Source of the DNA: Microbacterium sp. BR1
Lineage (GTDB): Bacteria > Actinomycetota > Actinomycetes > Actinomycetales > Microbacteriaceae
Assembly: GCF_002812725.1 (NCBI RefSeq)
Contig: NZ_NMUN01000006.1
Coordinates: 1-64,000 of the forward strand
Direction of reading: 5' to 3'
Length of the DNA: 64,000 bases
The notes beneath the pieces are model-generated. The model was given only the letters and a program-made list of their open reading frames with translations, searched no databases and was not told the DNA's origin. Positions 55,274 to 63,914 of this stretch are shown one piece after another. Position 1 is the stretch's first letter. Each line of letters starts with the position of its first letter. A program made the translations under genes and the position numbers.

Positions 55274-56215
55274 ATGACCACCACCGCGCCCCCCGCCGTC
55301 AAGGCGAAGCAGCGCCCGGGCGACCGCTGGTTCTCAGGAACGGCCCTCTTCGCGGGCTCGATGATCCTCGTGACCCTCGCCGCCGTGACGATCTTCTTGG
55401 TCGTGCAGTCCCTCCCGGGCCTGGTCGCCACGAGCGAGGATGCGTCCATCCTCTCGACGAACTTCTGGGACTACGTCTGGCCCCTCGCGTTCGGCACGAT
55501 CTGGGCATCCTTCCTCGCCCTGTTGATGGCCGTGCCGCTCTCGGTAGCCGTCGCCCTGTTCATCTCGCACTACGCACCGCGGCGCCTGGCGCAGGGGCTG
55601 GGATACGTCGTCGACCTCCTGGCCGCGGTTCCGTCGGTCGTCTTCGGCCTGTGGGGCATCCTCGTCCTCGCCCCCGCCGTCCAGCCCATCTACGACTGGT
55701 TCGTCGTCAACGTCGGCTGGTTCCCCCTCTTCGCTGGTCCCGTCTCGAGCACGGGCCGCACGATCTTCACTGCCGCAATGGTGCTCGCGGTGATGGTCGT
55801 CCCGATCATCACCGCGATCTGCCGTGAGATCTTCCTGCAGACCCCCGTCCTCCACGAAGAAGCCGCCCTCGCCCTCGGCGCGACGCGGTGGGAAATGGTT
55901 CGGATGGCCGTCTTCCCCTTCGGTCGCAGCGGTATCGTCTCGGCGTCGATGCTCGGCCTCGGTCGCGCGCTCGGCGAGACGATGGCGGTCGCGCTGGTGC
56001 TCTCTGCGACCGGCATCGTGACGTTCCGCCTGTTCACACCCGAAAACCCCAGCACGATCCCCGCGAACATCGCACTGACGTTCCCCGAGGCCTACGGCAC
56101 GAACATCAACGTGCTGATCGCCACCGGTCTGATCCTGTTCATCGTCACCTTCGCGGTGAACGCGCTCGCGCGCTACATCGTCAACCGTCGCAAGGAATTC
56201 TCGGGAGCCAACTGA
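55274..56215 (+). CDS. pstC: Phosphate ABC transporter permease PstC
   Basis: A 313-residue membrane subunit with six helices after a hydrophobic N-terminal one. The EAA-type loop that contacts PstB reads EEAALALGATRWEMVRM. It pairs with PstA to form the channel. Spacing and direction place it in the pstSCAB operon, with the typical RBS-poor gap of 76 bp after pstS. Confidence 0.95.
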   Translation: MTTTAPPAVKAKQRPGDRWFSGTALFAGSMILVTLAAVTIFLVVQSLPGLVATSEDASILSTNFWDYVWPLAFGTIWASFLALLMAVPLSVAVALFISHYAPRRLAQGLGYVVDLLAAVPSVVFGLWGILVLAPAVQPIYDWFVVNVGWFPLFAGPVSSTGRTIFTAAMVLAVMVVPIITAICREIFLQTPVLHEEAALALGATRWEMVRMAVFPFGRSGIVSASMLGLGRALGETMAVALVLSATGIVTFRLFTPENPSTIPANIALTFPEAYGTNINVLIATGLILFIVTFAVNALARYIVNRRKEFSGAN

Positions 56216-56216
56216 C

Positions 56217-57311
56217 ATGACCCTCACGACTGCTCCCGCGGCATCGACCGCTCCCGCAAGCCCGAGCGGCCTCACGAACGGCCGACTTCCCAAGGGTTCC
56301 ACCTGGGGCATCCTGGGACTCAGCGCCGTCGTCAGCGCCATCCTCTTCGGCGTCCTCGGCGTCGCCGGGGGCCAGGGCTTCAACATCGCCGCATTCGCCG
56401 TCGTCGCCGTCGTCCTGTACCTCGTGCTCATCACGGTCGTCTCGACCATGGTCGAGGGACGACGCAAGGCCGTCGACCGCATGGTGACCGGCATCGTCTC
56501 GGCCGCGTTCGTGCTCGCCATGGTCCCGCTGATCTCTCTCGGCTGGACGGTCATCACGAACGGCGTGGCGGGGATCTCGGCCCAGTTCTTCACCTCTTCG
56601 ATGCGCAACGTCGTCGGCGAAGGCGGCGGTGCGCTGCACGCCATCATCGGCACGCTTCTGATCACTCTGGCCGCGGCGATCATCTCGATCCCGATCGGTC
56701 TGTTCACCGCGATCTACCTCGTCGAATACGGCCGGGGTCGGCTCGCGCAGGGCATCACCTTCCTCGTCGACGTCATGACCGGCATCCCGTCGATCGTCGC
56801 CGGTCTGTTCGCGTTCGCCGTGTTCGCCCTCTTCTTCGGCCCGGGTATCCGCCTCGGCATCATGGGTGCCGTCGCACTCTCGGTCCTCATGATCCCCGTC
56901 GTCGTCCGGTCGAGCGAAGAGATGCTGCGCCTGGTGCCGAACGAACTGCGCGAGGCCGCGTACGCGCTCGGCGTGCCGAAGTGGCTCACGATCGTCAAGG
57001 TCGTGCTGCCCACGTCGATCGCCGGTATCACGACGGGCATCATGCTCTCGGTCGCGCGCGTCATCGGTGAGACGGCCCCGCTGCTCATCACGGCGGGCGT
57101 GACGACGTCGATGAACTACAACCTGTTCGAGGGACGCATGATGACGCTCCCGGTCTTCGCCTACTCGCAGTACATGAACCAGGGCATCCCGGCCGAGGCC
57201 TACATCAACCGCGCCTGGGCCGCGGCGCTCGTGCTGATCGTCATCGTCATGGCGTTGAACCTGATCGCGCGTGTCATCGCCCGGGTCTTCGCGCCGAAGA
57301 CCAGCCGCTAG
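56217..57311 (+). CDS. pstA: Phosphate ABC transporter permease PstA
   Basis: A 364-residue membrane subunit; longer than the usual 290 because of an extra hydrophobic N-terminal part (LGLSAVVSAILFGVLGVAGG and a second helix). The EAA loop reads REAAYALGVPKWLTIVKVV. It starts one base after the pstC stop. Confidence 0.95.
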   Translation: MTLTTAPAASTAPASPSGLTNGRLPKGSTWGILGLSAVVSAILFGVLGVAGGQGFNIAAFAVVAVVLYLVLITVVSTMVEGRRKAVDRMVTGIVSAAFVLAMVPLISLGWTVITNGVAGISAQFFTSSMRNVVGEGGGALHAIIGTLLITLAAAIISIPIGLFTAIYLVEYGRGRLAQGITFLVDVMTGIPSIVAGLFAFAVFALFFGPGIRLGIMGAVALSVLMIPVVVRSSEEMLRLVPNELREAAYALGVPKWLTIVKVVLPTSIAGITTGIMLSVARVIGETAPLLITAGVTTSMNYNLFEGRMMTLPVFAYSQYMNQGIPAEAYINRAWAAALVLIVIVMALNLIARVIARVFAPKTSR

Positions 57312-57350
57312 CCCTCCCCCGCTCCCACCCGAGAACATCCAGAGGAAAAC

Positions 57351-58130
57351 GTGTCCAAGAGCATCGAAGTCCACGACCTGAACGTCTTCTACGGCGATTT
57401 CCTCGCCGTCGAGGGCGTTGGGCTCGAGATCGAACCCCGCAGCGTGACGGCCTTCATCGGCCCGTCCGGCTGCGGCAAGTCGACCTTCCTGCGGACTCTC
57501 AACCGCATGCACGAGGTCATCCCGGGCGCTTACGTCAAGGGTCAGGTCCTGCTCGATGGGTCCGACCTGTACGCGCCGGGCGTCGACCCCGTGCTCGTCC
57601 GCCGCCAGGTGGGCATGGTGTTCCAGCGCCCCAACCCGTTCCCGACGATGTCGATCCGCGAGAACGTGCTGGCGGGTGTGAAGCTGAACAACAAGCGCAT
57701 CAACAAGAGCGACGCCGACGCGCTCGTCGAGAAGTCGCTGCGCGGCGCGAACCTCTGGAACGAGGTCAAGGACCGCCTCGACCGCCCGGGCTCGGGCCTG
57801 TCGGGTGGACAGCAGCAGCGCCTCTGCATCGCCCGCGCGATCGCCGTCTCGCCCGACGTGCTGTTGATGGACGAACCCTGCTCGGCCCTCGACCCGATCT
57901 CGACGTACGCCATCGAAGAGCTGATCGCCGAACTCAAGTCCGAGTACACGATCGTGATCGTCACGCACAACATGCAGCAGGCGTCGCGCGTGAGCGACAA
58001 GACCGCCTTCTTCAACATCGCCGGCACCGGCAAGCCCGGCAAGCTCATCGAGTACGACGACACCCGCACCATCTTCACCACGCCGAGCGTCCAGGCGACC
58101 GAGGACTACGTCTCGGGCCGCTTCGGGTAA
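57351..58130 (+). CDS. pstB: Phosphate ABC transporter ATPase PstB
   Basis: A 259-residue ATPase with Walker [19 protein letters not shown] after the Q loop, signature [14 protein letters not shown], Walker [13 protein letters not shown] and the H loop VTHNMQQA. It drives phosphate import and, with PhoU, reports flux to the sensor kinase. GTG start after GAGGAAAAC. Last gene of the operon. Confidence 0.97.
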   Translation: MSKSIEVHDLNVFYGDFLAVEGVGLEIEPRSVTAFIGPSGCGKSTFLRTLNRMHEVIPGAYVKGQVLLDGSDLYAPGVDPVLVRRQVGMVFQRPNPFPTMSIRENVLAGVKLNNKRINKSDADALVEKSLRGANLWNEVKDRLDRPGSGLSGGQQQRLCIARAIAVSPDVLLMDEPCSALDPISTYAIEELIAELKSEYTIVIVTHNMQQASRVSDKTAFFNIAGTGKPGKLIEYDDTRTIFTTPSVQATEDYVSGRFG

Positions 58131-58148
58131 TCCCGCACAGAAGAACGG

Positions 58149-58178
58149 AAAGCCCGCGACGCTCTCGTCGCGGGCTTT
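58149..58178. terminator. Bidirectional terminator between pstB and pabC
   Basis: AAAGCCCGCGAC and GTCGCGGGCTTT form a perfect 12-bp stem with loop GCTCTC and flanking A and T tracts. Confidence 0.9.
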
Positions 58179-58190
58179 TCTCGTTGTGAC

Positions 58191-59075
58191 TCAGTCGCGC
58201 GGCGACAGCAGATACGCGTTCAATGCATCGGTCAGTTCGTGGTCGACGGGCGCGGATGTCTCGTCGATCCGCGTGATCGGCGCAGCCAACCGCACGCTCG
58301 AGACGAGCCAGGCCGCGTCGGCGGCACCGAGCTCATCGACACGCACGTCGCGGTACTCAGTCCGGTATCCCTGCTCCTCGAGCCACGCGAAGGCACTCAG
58401 CTGGGTCGTGCCGTGCAGGATGCCTCCGGTCGGCTCCGGGGTGACGAAGACGTCGCCGAAACGGAGGATGACGGACGCCGTGGGTGCCTCGAGAACGAAG
58501 CCGTCCGACGAGACGAAGACCGCGTCATCGGCACCGCGCTTGTGTGCCTCGCGTAGCGATGCCATGTTGACCGCGTACGACAGCGTCTTGGCTCCGAGCA
58601 GCAGCCATGGCGCACGAGCCGGGGTGTCCAGCGAGAATCCGCGGTCGAGGGTCACGACCGCGACGCCCTCCCGCCGGGGCCGCGCGAAGTCCGGTGCATC
58701 GGCGGCCGTCACCCACGCGGTCGGTGTGGGCCCGTGCTCGACCCCGCGACTGAGGATGGTCTTGATGACCCACTCCCCCGGCCCGCACAGCGCGGCGGCG
58801 GCCGCGATGGCCTGCCGCCACTGCTCGACGTTCGGCACGGGAAGATCGCAGATCTCGGCGGAACGCACGAACCGCTCGAGGTGCGCCGTCACCTCCTGCG
58901 GATGGGCGTCGACGACGCCGATCGACTCGAAGATCCCATCGCCGCGCTGGGTGCTCAGCTCGCCGACGCTCAGCGCCGGGGCCGACGCATCCACCTGCGT
59001 GAGCGTCGAGGTGAAGTCGGAGCGGGTGTCGTCGGATGCGGTGGGCTCGATGATGAGCGCGAAGCGCGTTGCCAT
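58191..59075 (-). CDS. pabC: Aminodeoxychorismate lyase-type aminotransferase (class IV)
   Basis: A 294-residue PLP enzyme of fold type IV. The Schiff-base lysine is in LLLGAKTLSYAVNM, and GDGIFESIGVVD and EAPTASVILRFGD are family marks. PabC makes 4-aminobenzoate for folate; branched-chain or D-amino-acid aminotransferases share the fold, so the exact reaction is not certain. A TAGGCT box 6 nt before the ATG implies a leaderless mRNA. Confidence 0.85.
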   Translation of the reverse strand: MATRFALIIEPTASDDTRSDFTSTLTQVDASAPALSVGELSTQRGDGIFESIGVVDAHPQEVTAHLERFVRSAEICDLPVPNVEQWRQAIAAAAALCGPGEWVIKTILSRGVEHGPTPTAWVTAADAPDFARPRREGVAVVTLDRGFSLDTPARAPWLLLGAKTLSYAVNMASLREAHKRGADDAVFVSSDGFVLEAPTASVILRFGDVFVTPEPTGGILHGTTQLSAFAWLEEQGYRTEYRDVRVDELGAADAAWLVSSVRLAAPITRIDETSAPVDHELTDALNAYLLSPRD

Positions 59076-59136
59076 TCCGAAAGCCTACGGCGCCCGCTCG
59101 GAATACCCGCCGTGGGTGCTGAGTTACACTGGAACA

Positions 59137-59214
59137 GCCGGGCCGCAGTAACCCCGGGCTCCATCTTCTGCCGCTCCGAGCGGCTCCGCGCCGAGAGGCG
59201 TTCTGCGGCCCGGC
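59137..59214 (+). ncRNA. Candidate structured small RNA
   Basis: A perfect 12-bp closing helix, GCCGGGCCGCAG (59137-59148) with CTGCGGCCCGGC (59203-59214), encloses two hairpins: GCCGCT-ccg-AGCGGC and CGCC-gaga-GGCG (a GNRA loop). A TACACT -10 box ends 6 nt before the first base of the helix on the plus strand. No known RNA family is recognised; it lacks the GGAA/AGCAG features of the SRP RNA. The convergent gene downstream and the leaderless pabC upstream argue against a leader of a neighbour. The reverse strand would fold equally well. Confidence 0.45.
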
Positions 59215-59267
59215 ACTTCTCTGCCCGGTGTTGCTGCCCGGTGTTGCTGCCGGACACGGGGCGGCGC

Positions 59268-59909
59268 TCAGTTCAGCGCGTCGCGCCGCCAGAGCGAGGC
59301 CGCCGCGGTCAGGTCCGCGGCGAATGCCGACAGCCGGAGAGCGCGCGCCGTGAGGTCTGTGGCCCGCTCCGGCTCGGTCGGCTCGTAATCGTCGGCGAGG
59401 CGCGTCGCACCGTCTGCCTCGACCCGGCAGAACGCGGCGGCCCGCTCGAGCGCCACACCGAAATCGCCCTCGAAGACACCCCGCAGGATCGCGTCCGACA
59501 GTTCGACGAGCTCTTCCGGACCGGCGGGTGCGGGTGCGCCCGCGACGACCACATCGGCCGTCGCCAGCTCGATCCGTCCGCGCTCGAAGAGCAGCGCAGC
59601 GGTCCGCGGGTCGTCGTGGATCATGAGCTGCAGCAGGTAGAGGCGCCAGAGCGTTCCCGGCAGCGTGCGGGCGGGCGAGCGCGACCACAGCTCGGCGATG
59701 TCATGGATGCCGTGCAGGTCGGTGAACCGAACGAGGCGGTCGACGACCGAGGCATCCGGTTCTTCGCGAACCCGCGAGAGGAGCGCCGCGGCGGTCGAGT
59801 GGGCCACGCGCGAAACCTCGGCGGGGTCCTCGGTGCCGAACAGGCGGTCGAAGACATCGGAAGGGCGTCGCACCGGCTTGTGGAATCCGGGGCCGGTGGC
59901 GTCACTCAT
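59268..59909 (-). CDS. Conserved hypothetical protein, 213 aa
   Basis: A helical, acidic, cytoplasmic protein with no recognised catalytic motif (FHKPVRRPSDVFDRLFG, DLHGIHDIAELWSRSP, LPGTLWRLYLLQLMIHDD). Relatives occur across Microbacteriaceae and related families; database names such as RNA polymerase beta subunit seem wrong. It follows rskA by 84 bp and may be in the same transcript. Confidence 0.7.
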   Translation of the reverse strand: MSDATGPGFHKPVRRPSDVFDRLFGTEDPAEVSRVAHSTAAALLSRVREEPDASVVDRLVRFTDLHGIHDIAELWSRSPARTLPGTLWRLYLLQLMIHDDPRTAALLFERGRIELATADVVVAGAPAPAGPEELVELSDAILRGVFEGDFGVALERAAAFCRVEADGATRLADDYEPTEPERATDLTARALRLSAFAADLTAAASLWRRDALN

Positions 59910-59993
59910 CCATCCAGGCTACCCGCGGCGTTCGGGCAGGGAGCCGCCCGAGCGTTCGCCAGCCGCGCAACCGGATCACGGTCGGACGGCGCG

Positions 59994-60761
59994 TCAAGCG
60001 GTGGGGATCGCCAGGATCGGATCGCCCGACGGTTCACCCGTCGGCGAGCCCCCCGCGGGCTCGACGGTGACCGCGATGACATCGCCCGGCGACATCGTGC
60101 CCGAGAGCAGCGCCGTCGCATTGCCGTCCCCACCGGCCTCGAACACGCCCGCGGCGATCGCACCCGAGTCCCGCACGAACCAGAGCTCGTAACTCTGGTC
60201 ACTACTCAGCGTCGGCAGGCCGTCCGAGACGAACACCACCTCACCGACGGACTCCGACCAGTGCACGGTGGCCTCGCCGCCGTCCGGAAGCGTCGTCGAC
60301 GCCTCTCGAGCATCGGGCGCCGCCTCGATGCGCTCGAGGGCGACGACGGCGACGGGCCGGTTCAGCTGCTGGGCGATGACGACCGCTCCCCCGCCGACGC
60401 CGATCAGGAGGACGAGGGATGCGGCGAGCGCGAACCAGGCTCGTGGACCCCACGATCGGCGGCGCGATTCGGGGGGAACGACGGTGGGCGATTCGAGGCT
60501 CGAGGCCGGCGCCGCGGCCTGAGCGGGGTGATCCTGCTGGACCGAGGCGATCTGCGCCAGCAACTCCGCACGCAGGGCACGCGGCGGCGGAACCTCGGCG
60601 ACGGAGTCCGCGAGCGCGGCGACGGTGGCGGCGTCCGAAGCGACGTAGTGCTCCCACTCGGGGTGTGCCGCGAGGGCGTCGACGAACGCCGCCTCGTCTT
60701 CGGGGCCCAGCGCGCTGAGGGCGTGCCCCGCGGCCAGCTCCGCGAATTGCTGCTCGTTCAT
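59994..60761 (-). CDS. rskA: Anti-sigma factor RskA
   Basis: A 255-residue membrane anti-sigma factor. N-terminal zinc-less ASD-like region with an RskA_N pattern (FAELAAGHALSALGPEDEA), one TM helix (WFALAASLVLLIGVGGGAVV), and the extracytoplasmic RskA domain (YELWFVRDSGAIAAGVFEAG). Such factors hold SigK at the membrane and are cleaved in response to signals. ATGA overlap with sigK. Confidence 0.9.
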   Translation of the reverse strand: MNEQQFAELAAGHALSALGPEDEAAFVDALAAHPEWEHYVASDAATVAALADSVAEVPPPRALRAELLAQIASVQQDHPAQAAAPASSLESPTVVPPESRRRSWGPRAWFALAASLVLLIGVGGGAVVIAQQLNRPVAVVALERIEAAPDAREASTTLPDGGEATVHWSESVGEVVFVSDGLPTLSSDQSYELWFVRDSGAIAAGVFEAGGDGNATALLSGTMSPGDVIAVTVEPAGGSPTGEPSGDPILAIPTA

Positions 60762-61360
60762 GTCGTCACCCCCAATTCTCCTCTGAGACGGGTCAGTCCG
60801 TCCCGCATCCGTGTCTTGATCGTTCCGAGCGGCGCCCCGACGAGGGCCGCTATTTCGCTCTGACTGTAACCCCCGTAATACGCGAGGGTGATCGCTTCCC
60901 GCTGGGCATCGGGAAGGGTCTCGAGCGCCTGAGCGACTCGCTGCCCTTCGATCCGAAGCTCCACCTGTTCCGCAACCCCGTCATGAGCGACCTCGATGTC
61001 TCGGAAGCCCGCGCGCACGTCCCGGTTCGCGCTCGCCTGCGCCGATCGAACACGATCGACGGCACGGCGGTGCGCGATGGTGAGCACCCACGACCTTCCC
61101 TGCCCCTTGTTCGGAGCGAACTTCGCGGCGGATTGCCAGAGCTCGAGGAAGACCTCCTGCAGAACCTCTTCGCTCTGCGAGCGATCGACGAGAACGCGAA
61201 GGATCAGGCCGAACACGCGCGGCGAGAGCAGGTCGTACAGGCGGGTGAATGCGGATTCATCGCCGTGCGCGACGCGCGTCAGCAGCTCCGCGACATGGTC
61301 GACGGATTCGCCGCCCTCCTCGGGCACGTCTACCCCGTCGATAACCACATGTTCCAGCAT
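60758..61360 (-). CDS. sigK: ECF sigma factor SigK
   Basis: A 200-residue ECF sigma factor. Region 2 ([49 protein letters not shown]) and region 4 ([36 protein letters not shown]) are complete. It is coupled to rskA and divergent from a fasciclin lipoprotein gene, the same arrangement as SigK and MPT83/MPT70 in Mycobacterium tuberculosis. Confidence 0.92.
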   Translation of the reverse strand: MLEHVVIDGVDVPEEGGESVDHVAELLTRVAHGDESAFTRLYDLLSPRVFGLILRVLVDRSQSEEVLQEVFLELWQSAAKFAPNKGQGRSWVLTIAHRRAVDRVRSAQASANRDVRAGFRDIEVAHDGVAEQVELRIEGQRVAQALETLPDAQREAITLAYYGGYSQSEIAALVGAPLGTIKTRMRDGLTRLRGELGVTT

Positions 61361-61430
61361 GCCTCACCTCAGCGCAGACCCCGGAATGCGGCGCGGGGTC
61401 TGGACAACACGAAAACTCTCCGCCCGATGT

Positions 61431-61458
61431 CCAATCCGATCCCGCGGCAGCCCCGAAT
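61431..61458 (+). promoter_or_regulatory. SigK-type promoter of the fasciclin gene
   Basis: CCAATCC (61431) and CCGAAT (61453-61458) resemble the mycobacterial SigK boxes CCATCC and CCGAAT, with a 15-bp spacer (one base of the -35 differs). A leader of about 85 nt would follow. An 8-bp inverted repeat CAGACCCC/GGGGTCTG (61375-61402) lies just upstream. Confidence 0.45.
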
Positions 61459-61548
61459 GGCCCTGTGAACGCCGCAGCAAGCGGTGCACCGACCCCGCAC
61501 CGGGGTATGTGTCCACGGGGCCCACAGCCCCACACAGAGGAGGAACTC

Positions 61549-62208
61549 ATGTCACGTACCAAGATGCGCCTGACCGCCGGCCTGTCGCTCGCCCTGGCGG
61601 CGACGTTTGCGCTCAGCGCTTGTTCGATGGGCGCCGAAACCACCACCGACGACTCGATGGAAGAGCCCTCGAGCACTCCCTCGATGTCCGAGGAGATGGA
61701 GATGGACCCCGCGGCCAACCTGGTCGGCGCCGGCTGCGCCGCCTACGCCGAGGCCGTTCCGGACGGCGCGGGATCCGTCGAAGGCATGTCTGCCGACCCC
61801 GTCGCGGTCGCGGCATCCAACAACCCCATCCTGACCACGCTCACCGCGGCGGTCAGCGGCCAGCTCAACCCCGAGGTCGACCTCGTGGACACGCTCAACG
61901 GCGGCGAGTTCACCGTCTTCGCGCCCGTCGATGACGCGTTCGCGAAGATCGACCCCGCCACGATCGAGGCGCTCAAGACCGACACCGCGACGCTCACGTC
62001 GATCCTGACGTACCACGTCGTTCCCGGTCAGATCGCCCCCGACGACATCGAGGGCACGCACACCACCGTTCAGGGTGCGGACGTCGAGGTGACCGGCAGC
62101 GGCGACAACATCATGATCAACGGCTCCTCCGCCGTCGTCTGCGGTGGCGTCCAGACCGCTAACGCCACCGTCTACCTCATCGACACGGTGCTGATGCCCC
62201 CGATGTAA
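61549..62208 (+). CDS. Fasciclin-domain lipoprotein
   Basis: A 219-residue secreted lipoprotein. Signal peptide [14 protein letters not shown] with lipobox Cys, an acidic Ser/Met/Glu linker, then one FAS1 domain with the H1 and H2 boxes ([13 protein letters not shown] and YHVVPGQI) typical of MPT83-like adhesion proteins. AGGAGG precedes ATG 61549. Probably a SigK target. Confidence 0.92.
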   Translation: MSRTKMRLTAGLSLALAATFALSACSMGAETTTDDSMEEPSSTPSMSEEMEMDPAANLVGAGCAAYAEAVPDGAGSVEGMSADPVAVAASNNPILTTLTAAVSGQLNPEVDLVDTLNGGEFTVFAPVDDAFAKIDPATIEALKTDTATLTSILTYHVVPGQIAPDDIEGTHTTVQGADVEVTGSGDNIMINGSSAVVCGGVQTANATVYLIDTVLMPPM

Positions 62209-62259
62209 TCCCACGTACGGCGCGTGACCCGGGGGGACTCGCGCACCGCACGGACGACC

Positions 62260-62301
62260 GCGGCCGTCGGAACCTACCTGCGAGGGGGTTCCGGCGGCCG
62301 C
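62260..62301 (+). terminator. Hairpin terminator after the fasciclin gene
   Basis: GCGGCCGTCGGAACC pairs with GGTTCCGGCGGCCGC (15 bp, one G-T) around a 12-nt loop. Confidence 0.75.
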
Positions 62302-62349
62302 TTCCGTGCGCGCTGTGTGGCGCTGACGTTCAGTAGGCTGGTGGGATAC

Positions 62350-62390
62350 GGGCCTCTAGCTCAGTCGGTAGAGCATCGGACTTTTAATCC
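62350..62390 (+). tRNA. tRNA-Lys (anticodon TTT), 5' half only
   Basis: GGGCCTCTAGCTCAG, the D arm GCTCAGTCGGTAGAGC and the anticodon loop CTTTTAA with stem partner TCC match tRNA-Lys up to 62390. After that the expected stem, variable loop, T arm and acceptor 3' strand are absent; the sequence (TTGGTCTGCGGTTCTGG) shows only loose similarity and does not refold. It is the left attachment site of an inserted element. A TAGGCT box at 62334-62339 may be its promoter. Confidence 0.8.
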
Positions 62391-62680
62391 TTGGTCTGCG
62401 GTTCTGGTGCGTCCGGGTCTAGTCCGGTTTTGATCCACCAGTATGAGATCCCGGTGACTTCGGCCCACTTCTGCAGGTAGATGTCTTTCAGCCTGGTGAC
62501 GGCCCCGGTCTCGTAGTTGCTGATCGTGTTTTTGGATGCGCCGATTAGTGCGGCGAAGTCTTCCTGGCTGATCTCCGGATCGTAGACGTCCCGGGCGATG
62601 CTCAGTCGGCGGTGGATGTCGATCACGGGGACGATTCCGGCCAGTTCCCCCTGGGGCTGGCTGCTCTTTCTCTCGCTCAT
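62384..62680 (-). CDS. Phage-type repressor, gene 3' end overlaps tRNA-Lys
   Basis: A 98-residue protein with an XRE-type helix-turn-helix (SQEDFAALIGASKNTISNYE) and the segment EVTGISYWWIKTGLDPDAP found in phage repressors. The stop TAA is at 62384-62386, inside the anticodon loop of the tRNA-Lys remnant. The -35/-10 pair TTGCCC-N17-TAAGCT (62711-62716, 62688-62693) lies 7 nt before ATG 62680. The longer in-frame reading to 62866 overlaps the divergent gene and is rejected. The gene is likely shortened or altered by integration. Confidence 0.82.
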   Translation of the reverse strand: MSERKSSQPQGELAGIVPVIDIHRRLSIARDVYDPEISQEDFAALIGASKNTISNYETGAVTRLKDIYLQKWAEVTGISYWWIKTGLDPDAPEPQTKD

Positions 62681-62734
62681 GCGCCCAAGCTTAGGCGAGA
62701 TACCAAAAAAGGGCAAATCTCCGAGTGTTGGTAC

Positions 62735-62763
62735 TTGACTACCGTAGTTCCCCGACCTAATTT
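62735..62763 (+). promoter_or_regulatory. Early rightward promoter of the prophage
   Basis: TTGACT, 17-bp spacer, TAATTT, then 6 nt to ATG 62770: a strong leaderless promoter. TACCAA (62701-62706) and TTGGTA (62728-62733) form an inverted repeat in the same gap, a candidate operator. Confidence 0.65.
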
Positions 62764-62769
62764 GGTCGC

Positions 62770-62961
62770 ATGCCCAAGAACGAAGACATGATCGGAGTAG
62801 CGGAAGCCGCGAAGCTGCTGCACCGCGACGTTCGAACAGTCCACCGCCAGATCGAGAGTGGAGCAATCCCCCACCTGGCTAAGCTCCCCGGACTCCGAGG
62901 TGCGTACGTCCTCAGTCGTGCAGAGGTCGAGAACATCGCTCGCGCGGAGCGTGCAGCATGA
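62770..62961 (+). CDS. Small HTH protein, Xis- or Cro-like
   Basis: A 63-residue MerR/excisionase-type HTH: IGVAEAAKLLHRDVRTVHRQ, then GAIPHLAKLPGLRGAYVLSR. It is the first rightward gene opposite the repressor, the place of cro or xis in lambdoid-like switches. It overlaps the next gene (ATGA). Confidence 0.8.
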   Translation: MPKNEDMIGVAEAAKLLHRDVRTVHRQIESGAIPHLAKLPGLRGAYVLSRAEVENIARAERAA

Positions 62962-63914
62962 GCGCGCTGGGGCAAGAGTTGACCCCGGTCGTGCTGCAAC
63001 ACGCCGGGGTCGGGACTGATGGAGATCAGTTCGCTGATTCTACCGCGTCTGCGGATGTGGCGATGCTTGACGCGCTACCGAAGGATCAGCAGGAACTCGC
63101 GCTGACGATGATGCTCGACCAGTCCAAGCAGTGGCTGGAGCGCGCGCTTGAGGCGACGAACCCGGCGCGCGAGGTATCGGACATCAAAGCGTTCTTTGCG
63201 ACGGTGGCCGAGGCCGCAAAACAGAAGAAGCTTTCCGAGGGCATCCAGCTTGAGGCGACCGAGATGGTCCGCCGCGCTGAGCGAGGCCTTGGGGTCGCGA
63301 TCCGCAAGGGGCAGGACGCGGGCGAGATCGCGAAGCGGGGCCAGGGGGGCAGCATCCCGCCAGGAGCGACATCTCGCCATGACCGAGATGTCGCTCTGAC
63401 GACTGATTTTGCTCACAAGGACGAGCTGACGGATATCTACGCGATGACGGATGACGTATCTGACGAACAGTTCGAGGACGTCATGGGCGAGGCGAAGGAA
63501 GAGGGAAACCTTTCCCGGTCGAACGTGACCCGGAAGCTCAAGGCGTTGCCGACGCACAGTGAGGCTCAGGCCGCGAAGTGGCAGACGGTAGCTGACCTTG
63601 CCACTCAGCGTCTGACGTCGCCGCAGATCGCACAGCGCGTGGGGATGACCGAGAAGCACGTCCGTGCTGAAGGCGCCCGCCGCGGCATCGAGTTCCCCGC
63701 CGACAAGGTCATGGGAAAGACGAAACGAATCAACGGCCTCGACGTGATGGAACGTCTCGTGACGTCCATCGAGGTCAACCAGAGCGCTCTCGAACTCGTC
63801 GAGTTCGAGGACATTAGCCCGGAGAAGGCGGACGAGTGGCTGCAACGACTCGCCGAACCGCTCCGTGCAATCAACCGCATGAAGTCCCGACTGAAGGAGA
63901 TCAGCAATGGGTGA
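62958..63914 (+). CDS. Phage early protein with C-terminal HTH, 318 aa
   Basis: A charged cytoplasmic protein. The N-terminal half is helical (ELALTMMLDQSKQWLERALE, EAAKQKKLSEGIQLEATEMV); the C-terminal half has an HTH-like TSPQIAQRVGMTEKHVRAEG and a helical end (WLQRLAEPLRAINRMKSRLK). Similar proteins occur in early operons of actinophages and integrative elements, where they may bind DNA; the exact family is not recognised. Overlaps the next ORF by 7 bp. Confidence 0.7.
   Translation: MSALGQELTPVVLQHAGVGTDGDQFADSTASADVAMLDALPKDQQELALTMMLDQSKQWLERALEATNPAREVSDIKAFFATVAEAAKQKKLSEGIQLEATEMVRRAERGLGVAIRKGQDAGEIAKRGQGGSIPPGATSRHDRDVALTTDFAHKDELTDIYAMTDDVSDEQFEDVMGEAKEEGNLSRSNVTRKLKALPTHSEAQAAKWQTVADLATQRLTSPQIAQRVGMTEKHVRAEGARRGIEFPADKVMGKTKRINGLDVMERLVTSIEVNQSALELVEFEDISPEKADEWLQRLAEPLRAINRMKSRLKEISNG

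Noticed and set aside
59137..59214. Signal recognition particle 4.5S RNA
   Set aside because: Size and closing stem fit, but the conserved apical domain (GGAAG and AGCAG) is missing on both strands.
62224..62433. 69-codon plus-strand ORF through the tRNA-Lys remnant
   Set aside because: It runs through a terminator and a tRNA, without a ribosome binding site; chance open frame.
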